DNA of 35,000 nucleotides. Origin: Prorocentrum cordatum. Taxonomy: Eukaryota > Sar > Dinophyceae > Prorocentrales > Prorocentraceae. The translations under genes and the position numbers were made by a program. Shown here in pieces: positions 1-10,527 of this stretch. The stretch's first letter is position 1. Each line of letters begins with the position of its first letter. Under the pieces are notes generated by a model. The model ran no database searches and had not been told where the DNA came from. It saw nothing but the letters and a program-made list of their open reading frames with translations. The stretch spans positions 237,433 through 272,432 of the forward strand of contig CAUYUJ010014199.1 in NCBI GenBank assembly GCA_963575745.1, written 5' to 3'.

Positions 1-62
1 CATCGTCATCACCATTACGGTCGTCATCATCGCCATCATCATCGTCATCGTCGTCGTCGTCG

Positions 63-115
<53 letters not shown>

Positions 116-155
116 GCTGTTGTTGTTGTTGTTGTTGTTGTCGATGTTGTTGTCA
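1..155. repeat. GTC/ATC then (GTT)n microsatellite
   Basis: The first 60 bases are mixed ATC and GTC triplets. From 61 to about 140 they become a nearly pure GTT run with two interruptions. By analogy with the array at 19460-24840, this is probably the trinucleotide block at the end of a repeat unit that begins left of the window, because the family's tail sequence (GCGGGTGGGAGGG) follows at 290. Open frames through it are not genes. Confidence 0.9.
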
Positions 156-274
156 CCATCATCAGTCGCCCTCCCGAATCATGGATCTGCGTAAGCAGGG
201 GCTGTGCGTCACTGCGCCACTTGAGATTCGCTTGCAAGTTCCGATGGGTAGCCTTTCCCGCGGCATGTCTGGCT

Positions 275-1690
275 TTGGCAAACGGATTGCGGGTGGGAGG
301 GTTGCATGTTTGCACGAGCAATGGGGTTGACGATTTCACTACTTATGTTGCGCTTCGTCGATTCTTCTTTCGCAGAAGGATCGATCCCCCCCCTCCCCCC
401 TTGGTTATCGGCCCCCTGCGTTTCACATGTGGATTTCTGTTTGAGATCATGCATCCCGGGCGGCGGGGCGCTTCCTTCTTACCCCTGTCAAGTAAGACTG
501 AGCGCGCACTTGTGTACCTCCAAAGGTCATGTTTCATGACTCCAGGCAAAGCTGTAGCACAACGTGTGCACTCGCGCGCACATGTCAAACTCATACCCAA
601 ACGCGCCACTTTTGAACGCACTTTAAGATACACGCATCACGCCGCTGTGCTTCATCATGGGGTTGTCATCGCACATCGTGTAGATCTTATTTCCGTGAGT
701 ATTTGCAGAAACCGCATGGACGCCATAAGGGCAAATCTCGCCCAGAGCCAGCATTCTCATTTCACCACGCGGTGCATCTTCGTTGATCCAGCATGCGCCC
801 AGTGTTCGAACCCGTATCAGACAATACGTTGCGGGCCACACTCACGCGCCGCCACGCGCGCGCGTCCAAATCCGTCCAATTTCGTCTGTGTTCGAAGCAT
901 TTCGAGGTAGATCTCTTCGGCAACACATGAACCACCACATGCTTTCAACCAACAGTTTGTCAGGTTAAATGAATTTCCGCGCGCGCGCACTTCCCCACCA
1001 TCACCTCGATCAGCGCCACCGCATCACCGCCGTTACAGCGGGGACGCGCATCAAGAAACCACTTGTTTTTCGTCAGGGTGCCTTCGCTCCGCATGCTGTG
1101 CGGTGACTTCCCGCGGCCGTTGAAGGAGCTGGTTCGTTCAGGGTGCTCTGGATTCCATCTCGTTTGCATCTCGCGCCCGCGGGTTTCAAGGCTGGGTTTC
1201 TTGCGAGGGTTTCTCGCGGCCGCGCCCGCACTGTATCTTCATTGTCAATCGCCGCCGTTGCCGCCATCATCCGTCAACCACCGTGATTCACCGTGATCAC
1301 AGATACGTGGACATCATCATCGTCATCGTCGTCACCAGCATCCGTGCCGTCATTGGCCTTGCCGTCGTTATCTGCATCGTCGTCACGACTATCGCTACTA
1401 TCATTATCGTTGTCGCCGTTGTCGAAGTCATCATCATACCGCGCCCGCTTGAGTTACCGACCCGGGCCAAAGTGTCATCGCGCCAGCGTGGCCTGTGAGA
1501 CGTGCTGGCAAGCGTCCATCGGTAAGCGCCATTGCGGCTGCGTCGGTTATGCCGAACCATCTGGCCGCTCCGCGCGCTAGCTTGCGCGCGCTAGCGCAAC
1601 CGCAGAGATGCGCCAGCCAGTGCCAAGTAGTCACCGCAATCGCGGCCGCATGGGTTGTGCGAAACAGGTTACGGGCGGGATGATGTGGTG
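275..1690 (+). repeat. Old, diverged unit of the long repeat family
   Basis: It starts with the family tail (GCAAACGGATTGCGGGTGGGAGGG, seen as two pieces at 278-301) followed by GTTTGCACGAGCAATGGGG, matching the tails at 20670, 22130, 23470 and 24775. The 1310-1690 part aligns with 19070-19410: both hold ATC/GTC triplets, CGTGCCGTCATTGGCCTTGC-like text, a GACTATCG step, a CCGCTCCCGCC-like step and an end reading CGCAATCGCSGCCGCATGGG. The triplet part here is short and mixed rather than expanded. The 440-1250 part is unique-looking with scattered CGCGCGC runs. I see no gene in it. Confidence 0.65.
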
Positions 1691-1849
1691 ATTGCGCGAG
1701 TATTGGGGGTGACGGCGACAAGGTCTGAAAGGTGGATTGCACCACGTAGATTCGTACATAATGTTCATCCAGAGTGTGATAGCGCACTGTTTCGGGTCTT
1801 CGCTGGCAAACGCCCTCTCTTTCCTGTATGTCTTACACTCCTCCGTTGG

Positions 1850-2045
1850 ATCTCCTTCCTTCTTTGTCCTCCTCCTTCGCCTCCTCGTCCTCCTCCTTCT
1901 CTTCCTCCTCCTCCTCCTCCTCCTCCTCGTCCTCCTCACCTCCTCTTCCTCTTCCTGTTTTCCTGCTGCTTTTCCTGCTCGTTCTTTGTCCTCCTCCTTA
2001 GCCTGTGCCTTCTCCTCCTCCTCCTCCTCCATCGATCTTCCCCCG
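1850..2045. repeat. Polypyrimidine (TCC)n-rich tract
   Basis: The + strand is almost only C and T, with long TCCTCC runs interrupted by TCG and CTT. Frames on either strand give only Ser/Leu/Pro or Arg/Glu homopolymers. From 2045 to 2260 the DNA is plain GC-rich without a recognisable feature. Confidence 0.9.
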
Positions 2046-2261
2046 CTCCTCCTGCCTCTGGTGCCCTTCCCTTCTCGAGCGCCAGCGGGGGCCCCGCCAG
2101 TCGACGTGGCGCCAGACGCAGGGCGGGGAGGATCGCTTCCGCCCCGCGGCGCCCGGAGAGCGGCGGCGGGGATTCTGCGGCTGCGCCTGGGGCCGTTCGG
2201 GCAGCCCGCGCCTGGAGGAGGAGGGGAGGTGGGCACGCAGGCAGGGAGGAGCATGAGTGAG

Positions 2262-2306
2262 GGACGAGAGAGAACGAGAGAGAGAGAGAGAACGAGAGAG
2301 GGAGAG

Positions 2307-2339
<33 letters not shown>

Positions 2340-2358
2340 TAGAGGTGGGAGAGAGAGG
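2262..2358. repeat. (GA)n microsatellite
   Basis: GAGAGA runs with scattered ACGAG and ACAGA interruptions. This is a simple sequence repeat with no coding meaning. Confidence 0.9.
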
Positions 2359-2554
2359 GGACTGGCAAGAGAGTGCGCGCACGCATCCCGCCCCCTCGTC
2401 AGGATCGTGGGAGGTGGGATGCTCACGTGCGCCCTCGCGCTGCCTGTTTCCCCGTCCACCCCGCCCTCCCCAGTGCCTGCATCGCATGTGCCGTTGGAAA
2501 AAGCTGCCTTCCTCGCCTCTGCCTCCACGCGGCCCCCTTCAAAGGGGGCAAGTT

Positions 2555-2925
2555 GCACGCGTCGCGCTCTCGGGGGGTCTCGTTCTGCGACTGGGTGGTG
2601 CCCCACTGTGCGACTGGGACGTTCGCGTCGGCGGGGGTCTCGAGCCGCGATCGGGGGGGTGAATCGCTCCGCGACGCAGGTGGCGAGCCGCTGCGCGACC
2701 AGGCACTGGGCGCGCGCGCGGCTGCGCGCGTCGGCTGCGTCGCCGACGCGACGCAGCTGCGTCGCGTCGGCGGACGTCTCTCTTTCCGCGATTGGTGGGG
2801 GGTCTCGCTGCGCGACTGGGGTGGCGCCTCGCTGCGCGACTGGGCACCGCGCGCGCGGGCGGGAGTCTCGAGATAGGGAAGAAGCTGCGCCGCGTTGGCG
2901 GGGCCTCGCTCTGCGATAGGTGGTG
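2555..2925 (+). repeat. Degenerate tandem repeat around TGCGCGACTGGG
   Basis: The phrase CTCGCTGCGCGACTGGGG and close variants recur about eight times at roughly 24-30-nt spacing (for example near 2585, 2610, 2645, 2690, 2785, 2808, 2832 and 2910). Copies differ by substitutions and small indels, so this is an old GC-rich minisatellite. Confidence 0.6.
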
Positions 2926-2984
2926 CTTCAAGGCTCCTTAGCGCGGTGTCCGACGCGAAATGCGCAAGATGAAGTCGTGTACGA

Positions 2985-3435
2985 TCCCAGAGGCAGTCTT
3001 GAGGAGTCTAGAAATCCTCAGGCATTGGAAGGACATCCGAACCTAAAGACCAGTTGGGACTTATGGTTCCTGACGATTCTGGAGGATATCAGCAGGATTC
3101 CAGAGGAAAGCCTCGGGGCTCCTGAGGCAATCTTCATGATTTCAAGCGTTCCTTCCAGAAATCCTGGAGCTCTGAAGAAATCCCCCACCGGATTTTTGAG
3201 GAAGCCCGGAGGTTCCGGGGTACCGCAGGACCAATCCGGGGTACCGCAGGACCAATCCGTGGGAATACTGCGGGAGTCGTCAGAATTCCAGACGGGAGCC
3301 GTCAGGAAATTCTCGCGTGGACAAGACATCAGAATCACTTGGGGTTCTGAAGACTTGTCCTGGATTGGAAGTCGCCACGAAATTCTTCTGATGAAATCGT
3401 CAGGGAATCCTTGCGTTTCCAGAGGAAGTTCCTAG
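2985..3435 (+). repeat. Degenerate CAGGAATC-type repeat with a perfect 21-nt duplication
   Basis: Variants of TCCAGAGGAA, TCAGGAAT and CTCCTGAGG recur irregularly, the same vocabulary as 6815-7340. Within it TCCGGGGTACCGCAGGACCA is present twice in perfect tandem at 3214-3234 and 3235-3255. The track stays open in several frames by composition; I see no gene. Confidence 0.55.
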
Positions 3436-3652
3436 GAGCAAAGATCAGAGTCTTGCGCCACACACGCGGGCCGGCCGGGTGGGGTGGGCCGCTGGGCACC
3501 TTCGATCGGAAGCCGCTGGAGCCTTCTGTCTAGTTTTGAGCTGGGGAGCGCTCTGGTAGTGTCCTCCGGGAGCATTCGGAGACAGACGTGGAGATCGTGT
3601 AATTGGTAGGTGGACCTCTCAAGCTCTCCACGGCCTCTGGCGGTGTGCGTTG

Positions 3653-3820
3653 CGAGCAGGAACGCAGCAAAACCACAGGAAAGCGTGGCATTGACAGTAT
3701 AGCTCCGCACACGTGACACATGTTAACGAGCAGGAGCACAGCCAATCCCCAGGAGATCGAGGCATTGACAGTGTATCTCAACATTGACAGTGTAGCTCAA
3801 CATTGACAGTGTAGCTCAAC
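3653..3820 (+). repeat. 74-bp duplication ending in three 19-nt repeats
   Basis: CGAGCAGGA...GGCATTGACAGT occurs at 3653 and again at 3727, a 74-nt offset with about 75% identity. The second copy runs into three tandem 19-nt units CATTGACAGTGTAGCTCAA starting at 3763, 3782 and 3801. No gene is visible between 3435 and 3950. Confidence 0.75.
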
Positions 3821-3954
3821 AGGAGGCACAGCCCTCTTCCCTGCGTCGCTCTGGGGCGGGCGTGCTTAACCTTGCCCGCCCCTCCTTTTGTTTGGCTCTC
3901 CGCTGAAAGCTCCGACCAACGGTTGATCGTGCCTGACGGTAGTCGTGTGCGGCA

Positions 3955-4022
3955 CTCTCTACAGGAAGAGAGGGAAAGAGAGAGAGAGAGAGAGGGAGAG
4001 AGAGAGAGGGATAGGAGGAGGG
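3955..4022. repeat. (GA)n microsatellite
   Basis: AGAGAGAG runs broken by GGG steps, followed by a short GAT/GAG-rich stretch to 4070. Confidence 0.85.
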
Positions 4023-4179
4023 AAAATGAGGGATGAGGATGACGAGGACGAGGGAGAAGATGATGAGGATCATGTCTTTTCCCTAAATCCTAAATTGGAT
4101 TACTGTTTTCTCTGGACACCTCGTGCAGTCCTCTTTACCTCACCCTCCTCTCCCTCTCATATCCTGTCACACTGACCAT

Positions 4180-4500
<321 letters not shown>

Positions 4501-4529
4501 CACCCTCACACACACACTCGCTCGCATCC

Positions 4530-5385
4530 TCATCTTGAGGATGTCTCGATCGGGAGCGTCGTCTGGCAGTGAATCGCGAGGAAGTCTCGAGCGGGAGCCC
4601 CTCCCCACGAGGTCCCCGCTTCCATGTCGGAATCCGAGCGGGGCCGTACAGATCCTGTAACTGTCGTCTCTTTTGGGCGCCCCTCCCCTGAATCTGAAGG
4701 AAGTCTGGAGCGGGAGCGTCGTCTGTGAGTGACTCGCGAGGAAGTCTCGGGCGTAAGCCCCTCACTGTGGGGTCCCCGCTTCCATGTTGGAGTCCCAGCG
4801 GTGCCATCAAGATCCTGTAGCTGTGGTCTCTCTTGTCCTCCTAAGCCCTGAATCTGAAGGAAAGCTTTGTCTGTGAGTGACTCGCGATGAGGGCTCGAGC
4901 GTGAGCCCTTCCCTATGGGGTTTCCGCTTCCATTTTGGAATCCGAGCGGGGCCATCAAGATCTTGTGACTGTCGTCATTTTTGGGCTCCTCGGGCCTGAA
5001 GCTGGAGGAAGTCTCGAGCGTGAGCCCCTCACTATGGGGTCCCCGCTTCCATGTTGGAATCCGAGCGGGGCCATTCGGATCCTCTGACTGTCAACACTTT
5101 TGGGCCCTTCAGGCCTGAATCTGGAGGAAGTCTCGAGCGGGAGCCTTGACTGCGAGTGAATCACACGGAAGTCTCGGGTGGGGCCCTCTCCCTATAGGGT
5201 GCCCGTCTCTATGTTGGAATCTGAACGTGTCTCCTAGATCTTGTAACTGCTGTCACTTTTTGGGCTCCTTATATCTGAATCTGGAAGAGGTTTCGAGCGG
5301 GAGCTTCGTTTATGAGTGACTCGCGAGGAAGTCTGTAGCGTGAGCCCCTCCATACGGCGTCCCCACGTCCCGGTGTCCCAACGGC
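4530..5385 (+). repeat. Satellite of about 160 bp, six copies
   Basis: A unit with GGAAGTCTCGAGCGGGAGCC, GTGAGTGACTCGCGAGGAAG, GGGGTCCCCGCTTCCATGTT and CCTGAATCTGGAGG repeats head to tail. The CCGCTTCCATG landmark falls at 4616, 4776, 4924, 5043, about 5203 and about 5363, giving spacings of 160, 148, 119, 160 and 160. The third interval is short through an internal deletion. Copies are roughly 75-85% alike by eye. No coding frame is conserved across copies. Confidence 0.85.
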
Positions 5386-5499
5386 CTCGTGATTTGGCCG
5401 CCAGCGAACGCGCGCGCGCCGGTTGAGGCGGTGCTGGCCCCTCAGAAGCTCGAAATGTGTGTCCTTGCAAGAGGAAGGGGGGAGGTGGTGGAGGGGGGA

Positions 5500-5572
5500 A
5501 AAGGCCAGAGGATGATGATGACGAGGAGGAGGAGGAGGAGGAGGAGGAGGAGGAGGAGGAGGAGGAGGTGGC
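5500..5572. repeat. (GAG)n microsatellite
   Basis: GATGATGATGACGAG leads into an uninterrupted GAG run. From 5575 to 5990 I see no repeat, RNA or gene. Confidence 0.9.
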
Positions 5573-5994
5573 AAAGCGCAATCACAAGGACGACGATGAG
5601 GAGTACTTCCAGACTAGCCGAGAAGACTCTCATGTGGGGTCTTTCCATCGGAGTAATTGATCGTCCTCGTGATTGTTATTGAGAGCGCGCCGCTGGCTGT
5701 CCCCATGGGGAGGCGGGTTGGACCGCATGCGGGTCGAGTCCTACCCGGCTTGGGCGAATCTCAACCGAACGGTATGGGTCTTAACCAACGCACGGAGGCC
5801 AATCTCAACTTGCCAAGTAGCTTCACGCTCGGATTCTATGCGTCAACCATTGAAAGCAATGGCACCTTGATATTCTAATATTTGTCCTGGGAAACAGCAC
5901 GAGTGCCTACATAAGTTTAGATTGGTATCTTTTCGGTCTGTGTAGTTGCGGTTCTGAACACGGTTGTGGTTCGGGACAGGTGGGAACGCAGACG

Positions 5995-6262
5995 GTAATA
6001 AACACATTGCGGTGCAACGCAACCAAGCGCAACGCAATGCACAACTAAGTTGATTTCCCCATACGCGAAACGGCACGCGCAGCGACCCGATGCAACGCAA
6101 CAGCTGCGCACACAAAACCCGACAGCAACGTACACAAAACCACACGCCATGCACCGAGAAGGCCACGCAGCAGCAACGCGAAGGACATGCAACAGCAACT
6201 CGGAAGTACTGCACCGCAAGTCAAAAGCACCGCCTAGTCAGCGCAACGGCAACGCAACAGAA
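5995..6262 (-). repeat. Degenerate 5-nt repeat (GCAAC/AACGC)
   Basis: The text falls into pentamers such as AACGC AACCA AGCGC AACGC AATGC, with short phase slips. Its reverse complement (GCGTT, GCATT, GGTTG) is the same vocabulary as the + strand repeat at 14680-14935, so it is listed as the minus orientation of that family. Confidence 0.65.
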
Positions 6263-6815
6263 AGCTGGACAAACGCCTGTCGGAAGCCTCCCAGGAGCCC
6301 CTCGGAAGCTTGTCGTAAGCCTCGAAGAACCGGAAGCCTTTCGGAGGTCTTTCGGATTTTTTTACGAATCGTCTAAGATGTTTTTCGGAAGCTTCCCAGA
6401 AGCCAATCGGAACTCTTTCGGAAGCTTTTGTGGAGCCTCCTAGCGGCTTCTCAGACACCTTCCGAAACTTGTCCGACGCTTGTCGGCAGCCTTTCAGAAG
6501 CCTTTCGGACGCCTCTCGGAAACCTCTCGGAAGCTTCTCGGAGCCTCTCGGACCTCAAGGAAGAAGCGTTTGAAACCTGTCGGGAGCCTGTCGAAAGTCT
6601 CTAAGAGACCTGTCGGGAGCCTCTTGGGAGCCTCTCGAGAGCCTTCCGTGAGCCTTCATGAGCCTCTAAGGAGCCCCTGTGACGCCTCCCGCAAGCCTAT
6701 TGCAAGCCTGTCGGAAGCCTCGCGGAAGCCTGTCGGAAGCCTATCGGAAACCTGTCTTAAGCCTTCCGGAAGCCCCTCGCAAGCCTCGCGGAAACCTGGA
6801 GGAACGCAAAGGAAT
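6262..6815 (+). repeat. Degenerate 11-nt repeat TCGGAAGCCTN
   Basis: Phased 11-mers are clear in places, for example TCGGAAGCCTG, TCGGAAGCCTA, TCGGAAACCTG, TCTTAAGCCTT and CCGGAAGCCCC in a row near 6711-6770. Elsewhere 10-mers intrude. Eleven is not a multiple of three, so the pattern is DNA-level rather than peptide-level. Confidence 0.8.
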
Positions 6816-7340
6816 CCAAATGACCCCAAAGAACATCTTCAGGAATTCTTCGGATTCTGGAGGAATTTTCAAGAAGCCGAAAGACTTCCGAAAGAGTCGG
6901 CATTAATTCCCAGCAATCCCAGGGAATCATCATATGTCCAGAGGAATTCGAAGGAAGCGTGATACTTTCCAAATGAAAGCGTGAGAAACCGCAGGGATGT
7001 CTTCAGGAATCGTCAGGATCTTTTCAGGGATCTTAAGGGTCTCTCTCCTCAGGAGACATTCGGATTTTGCCGGGAATCGCACAGGTGTCCCCGGATCTTC
7101 CTATGGATTCGCGCGGATTTCTGAATGAGTCCTAGTGGTGCCCGCAGGAATCTTAAGAACGTGTGAAGGCTCTCCTCAGGAGTCATGCGATATCCTGAGC
7201 GGTCACGAACAGTTTTCAGGACTCCTGGAGATGTTTTATTGCATCCCTCAGGATACTTTCGGATTCCATAAGGAACCATGGCGACTATCTATAGTCATAA
7301 GGATGTTTCATTACGGATGTTCTCTGGAAGCATGCGGGAT
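6815..7340 (+). repeat. Degenerate AGGAATC/TCAGGA repeat
   Basis: TTCAGGAATC, GCAGGAATCTT, TCAGGACTCC and TCAGGATACT recur irregularly at roughly 10-25 nt. It shares vocabulary with 2985-3435 and may be the same ancient repeat. No conserved frame. Confidence 0.5.
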
Positions 7341-7379
7341 GCAAGAACCCGCAGGATTTTTCAAAATACGCGATCGTTT

Positions 7380-7935
7380 CTATATTTTCATGGGTTGGAT
7401 TGGTACAGTGTGGGATGGGTTCCGGAATTGTGGGGGTCGCCCATGCTGTTCTGAATCCGCCCCGTATTCGGTTTGGACTCCCCCCCCCTCCCCCCGCCTC
7501 TCCCTGGTCCGCCGTCGGGGCTCTCTTGGTTTTGGTCTCCCACAGGCGTGTTCCTCTCTCGCGCCTCGCGCGGCGCGAAGCGCGAACTTCGACCCGCGAC
7601 GGGGGGCAGCTCCGCAGGGGGGGCACCGCCATGCAGCCTCGGGATGCGAATTGCTCGTTCCAGAGATCCTCCGTGCGTTCCAGACGAACTTGTTGGAGCT
7701 GCCGCGGTACCTCGGGCATCCTTTCGCCTCGCCGGCTTTCAGAGATCCCCGAGGTGTTCGCACCGATCGTGTATGCCGCCTTCGTTTTTTGCACCGGGGG
7801 CCGATGCGAACGTCACTGCCAGTGCTCGGAGTGGAGCGTGAGTTCACCAGGTGTTAGGGAAGGCCGTAAAGGGAGAGGCCCTGGGGCGCGGCCCAAGATC
7901 AGGCGATCGCAAGCATGGGTCAAGGGGGCGTGAGT
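7380..7935. other. GC-rich stretch with overlapping open frames, unassigned
   Basis: Frames stay open on both strands over about 450 bases because the DNA is GC-rich. The minus-strand frames around 7600-7840 (peptides such as MPEVPRQLQQVRLERTEDLW and RYRGSSNKFVWNARR) look less repetitive than most of the window, but two overlapping frames look equally good and I recognise no family. A coding remnant is possible and not shown. Confidence 0.2.
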
Positions 7936-8018
7936 TGGCGACGGGTCCCGCTTCCATGGGAAATCGCAGATTTCCGCCGCCGAGCACTGGCCGCATTTTG
8001 GGGAGGGCACCTCCCCCG

Positions 8019-8056
8019 ATCCATGGATTTGGCGACCGCGCGCCAAATCCATGGAT
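8019..8056. repeat. Perfect 16-bp inverted repeat with 6-nt loop
   Basis: ATCCATGGATTTGGCG at 8019-8034 and its exact reverse complement at 8041-8056 flank the loop ACCGCG. Two further CCATGG cores lie nearby, in CTTCCATGGGAAATC (about 7951) and GATTCCATGGGTT (about 8131). The arms would form a strong cruciform or RNA hairpin, and the site could bind a dimeric protein. Confidence 0.85.
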
Positions 8057-8538
8057 TGCTAACCCATGTTTGCGCGCCCCCGACACGAGGGACACTCGCA
8101 TGAGATCCTTGGGCTCGCCACCCTTCCCGATTCCATGGGTTCGGCTCCTCTGGATTCTTCGGCCGTGGATCCGAGCTGTGGCTCAGAGTGGCGGGCTGGA
8201 GGTGGCCTCGCTTGCTTCTCTTCGCATGGCCGCGGGCGGCGATCGCAGTGACCGTCACGATCTAGCGATCCATTGCACAACTGGCCTTCTTTCGCCATGA
8301 TCGCCAGTGTGTGTACACGTGAATGGTTTGTCTGACAGTGTGTGGGGTGGTGGTGGATAGTGGTCGCGGGGGAGCGGGAAGGGCTCAGCTTCTGCGAGCA
8401 CACTGCGCACTCATTCCGATTCCTGCTGTCAAACTGTGTTCTGCGGCAGAGGGAGGCATTCTCGGATATGTAGGGTGAGCAGGGGAGGACTTATGGAGAG
8501 GCTGGTGCGACTGCATTGTTTTTTTTGCTCAAGCATAG

Positions 8539-8646
8539 GATGAGCAGGGATGTCAAAGTGATCGCCATCTCGGCCGGCCCGGAGCGATCGCAGCAGTATG
8601 TCCTCGCCCGCGGCGAGAAGATCGTCGTGGGCAAGGTAGCAAACAG
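8539..8646 (+). CDS. FHA-domain protein, exon 1 (N-terminus)
   Basis: This short exon opens with G then ATG at 8540 and encodes about 35 residues including VIAISAGPERSQQ, YVLARGEKIVVGK and VAN. The last piece matches the start of a forkhead-associated domain (strands 1-2, then the Gly-Arg site, here Gly-Lys). FHA domains bind phosphothreonine peptides, mostly in nuclear signalling and DNA-damage proteins. The proposed acceptor is TTGCTCAAGCATAG behind a T-run. The proposed donor is CAG|GCGGGC, a GC donor as known in dinoflagellates, leaving two bases (AG) that join the C of exon 2 to make Ser. An N-terminal FHA domain starting within 25 residues of the Met resembles nibrin, but many families share this layout, so no name is given. 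An alternative GT donor at 8636 would break the frame into exon 2. Confidence 0.6.
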
Positions 8647-9419
8647 GCGGGCAGGGGGGGCCTTTTTTATATGTCTGGCTGTGTTCTCGCATCCAGATGC
8701 CCAACCGCTTGAAGGAGTGTTGAGTCTCTCAACGAGGCTGGCTGGATTTTGGGACGTTCAAATGCCTTTCATGTCAGTCTTTCTGCTTGAGGGTCTTCTG
8801 TAGCCGTCTGCGGGCCAGGAAGCGTCACCCGTTTTCTGACCTATTTGACGTCCTCGTCCCTTCTCCCTCGTCCCTTCTTCCTTCCCCCTCTTCCCTCCCT
8901 CAAGCATGTATTGGCTCGAGCGCTTCATCTTGCAACGGTCTCGATCCAAGACCTCTAACTCTCTCGTCGTGCTTGAGGAGCAGCGTGTTCCTTGCATTCA
9001 CTTGCAGGCATCCCTGCTGGCCAAAAGGACCTCCCCCATGTCGGCCACCAGTTCATCGCTCGTGAACCCTACGCCTCCGTGCAGGGGAGGGTTCCCGTCG
9101 TTGGACTGGCGGCCGCGTACGGGGGCTCCTATGGGTAGGGGGAGAGGCCTCTGCGGCTTCACACCTGTGGCGAGCGTGGCTGTGCCCTGCCGCGCTCGCC
9201 GCGCCGCAACTGCTGCCCACCGCTCCAACCGCTACCACTGCCGCCGCAGTCTTACTTCCCACCTCCTCGCTACTTTTATTGATGTGCCTGCCTTCCTCCC
9301 TCTCTCCGCCCCAGGGCTGGGGGACTTTGCCATCCCGCCCCTGGGGGAGGCCTGTCTGTTTGCTTCCCCTTTCCTTATTGAATCGCTTCGCTCATTCCGC
9401 CGGCCCATTTCGCATGACT

Positions 9420-10010
9420 GAGCCTCTTGGTGCCGCTGGGGGGCCTCTTCAGCGTCGCTTGGGGGCCTCCTGAGGGCCTCTTGGGGGCTTTTGGGGCCTC
9501 TCAGGGGCCTCTTGAGGCCTCCTGGGGGCTTCTTAAGGCCGAGGGCTCGAAGTTTTGTTTTGTGTTCCCCCTTTGGGGCATCGCTTGGGGCCCTCTTGGG
9601 CCCCTCTTGGGCCGTCTTGGATGCCTCTGGGGCCGTCTTGGAGCCCTCTTGGGCCATCTTGGGGCCTTCTTGGGAGCTTCTTGGGCCCTCTTGGGGCGAT
9701 CTTGGGGGCCTCTTGGGCCGTCTTGGGGCGTCGGGAAGCCGAAAAGATGGACACGCCAAAATCTGCCCAAAACCTAAGGAAAAGTAATGAATTTTGCCTC
9801 TTGGGGCCCTCTGGGGAGTGCTCTTGGAGGCCTCTTGGGGCGTCTGGGGGCCATCTTGGGCGTCTTGGAACGATCGTGTGGCATCTCGGAGCACTCTTGA
9901 ACCATCTTGGAGGGCTCTTGGCGGCCTCGTGGCCCTTCTTGGGGCTCTCTGGAGGGCCACGGGGGCGGCGCCCAGGAGGAAAACCATCTCTGACCCGAGT
10001 CTGCCGGGGA
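9420..10010 (+). repeat. Degenerate 10-11-nt repeat TTGGGGCCCTC
   Basis: Between 9590 and 9735 the text divides into consecutive TTGGGGCCCTC, TTGGGCCCCTC, TTGGGCCGTC, TTGGATGCCTC and similar, all 10 or 11 nt long with a mean near 10.6. The pattern gives Leu-Gly-Pro-Ser-Trp-like peptides in one frame and Pro/Arg/Lys-rich ones in the antisense frame. These are composition effects. Between 9735 and 9790 there is a non-repeat interruption. Confidence 0.8.
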
Positions 10011-10016
10011 TCGCCC

Positions 10017-10079
10017 GGGGTACTTTTCGTCCGGGGACCCCCAGGGGCCGCCCCGCGCGCGAGAAGTAGAAGTATTATT
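10017..10079 (+). repeat. Direct repeat, left copy (about 63 bp)
   Basis: TACTTTTCGTCCGGGGACCC, CCAGGGGCCG, CGCGCGCGA and AGTATTATT occur here and, nearly unchanged, at 10525-10587. The two copies bracket two GAG tracts and a tandem duplication. Confidence 0.85.
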
Positions 10080-10139
10080 GGAGAGGCCTGACGGCCAGTG
10101 CCGCCGACCCTGATCGAAAGGGCCAGGAGTGGGGGGAGG

Positions 10140-10278
10140 AAGCGGAGGATGAGGAGGAGGAGGAGGAGGAGGAGTAGGAGGAGGAGGAGAAGGAGGAGGA
10201 GCAGGAGGAGGAGGAGGAGGAGGAGGAGGCGGAGGAGGAGGAGGAGGAGGAGGAGGAGGAGGAGGAGGAGGAGGAGGA
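10140..10278. repeat. (GAG)n microsatellite
   Basis: GAG run with a few AAG, CAG and TAG interruptions. Confidence 0.95.
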
Positions 10279-10279
10279 A

Positions 10280-10450
10280 GTGCATCCTTTGTGTGCCCGC
10301 TCGAAGAAAGTGCGCCCCAGGAGTGTGAGATTCTGACTTGGGACGTGCTCCCGGAAGAGGAAGAAGTGCATCTCGGGCGTGCCCGCTCGAGGAAAATGCG
10401 CCCTAGGGGGGTGGTATTTTGACTCGGGGCCCGCTCCCGGGACGCCTCTG
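10280..10450 (+). repeat. 86-bp tandem duplication
   Basis: GTGCATC, GTGCCCGCTCGA, AAANTGCGCCC, GACTYGGG and GCTCCCGG occur in the same order in 10280-10365 and 10366-10450. The second copy runs into the next GAG tract. Confidence 0.8.
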
Positions 10451-10451
10451 C

Positions 10452-10527
10452 GAGGAGGAGGAGGAGGAGGAGGAGGAGGAGGAGGAGGAGGAGGAGGAGG
10501 AGGAGGAGGAGGAGGAGGAGGAGGAGG
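10452..10527. repeat. (GAG)n microsatellite
   Basis: Uninterrupted GAG run ending at the right-hand direct repeat. Confidence 0.95.
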
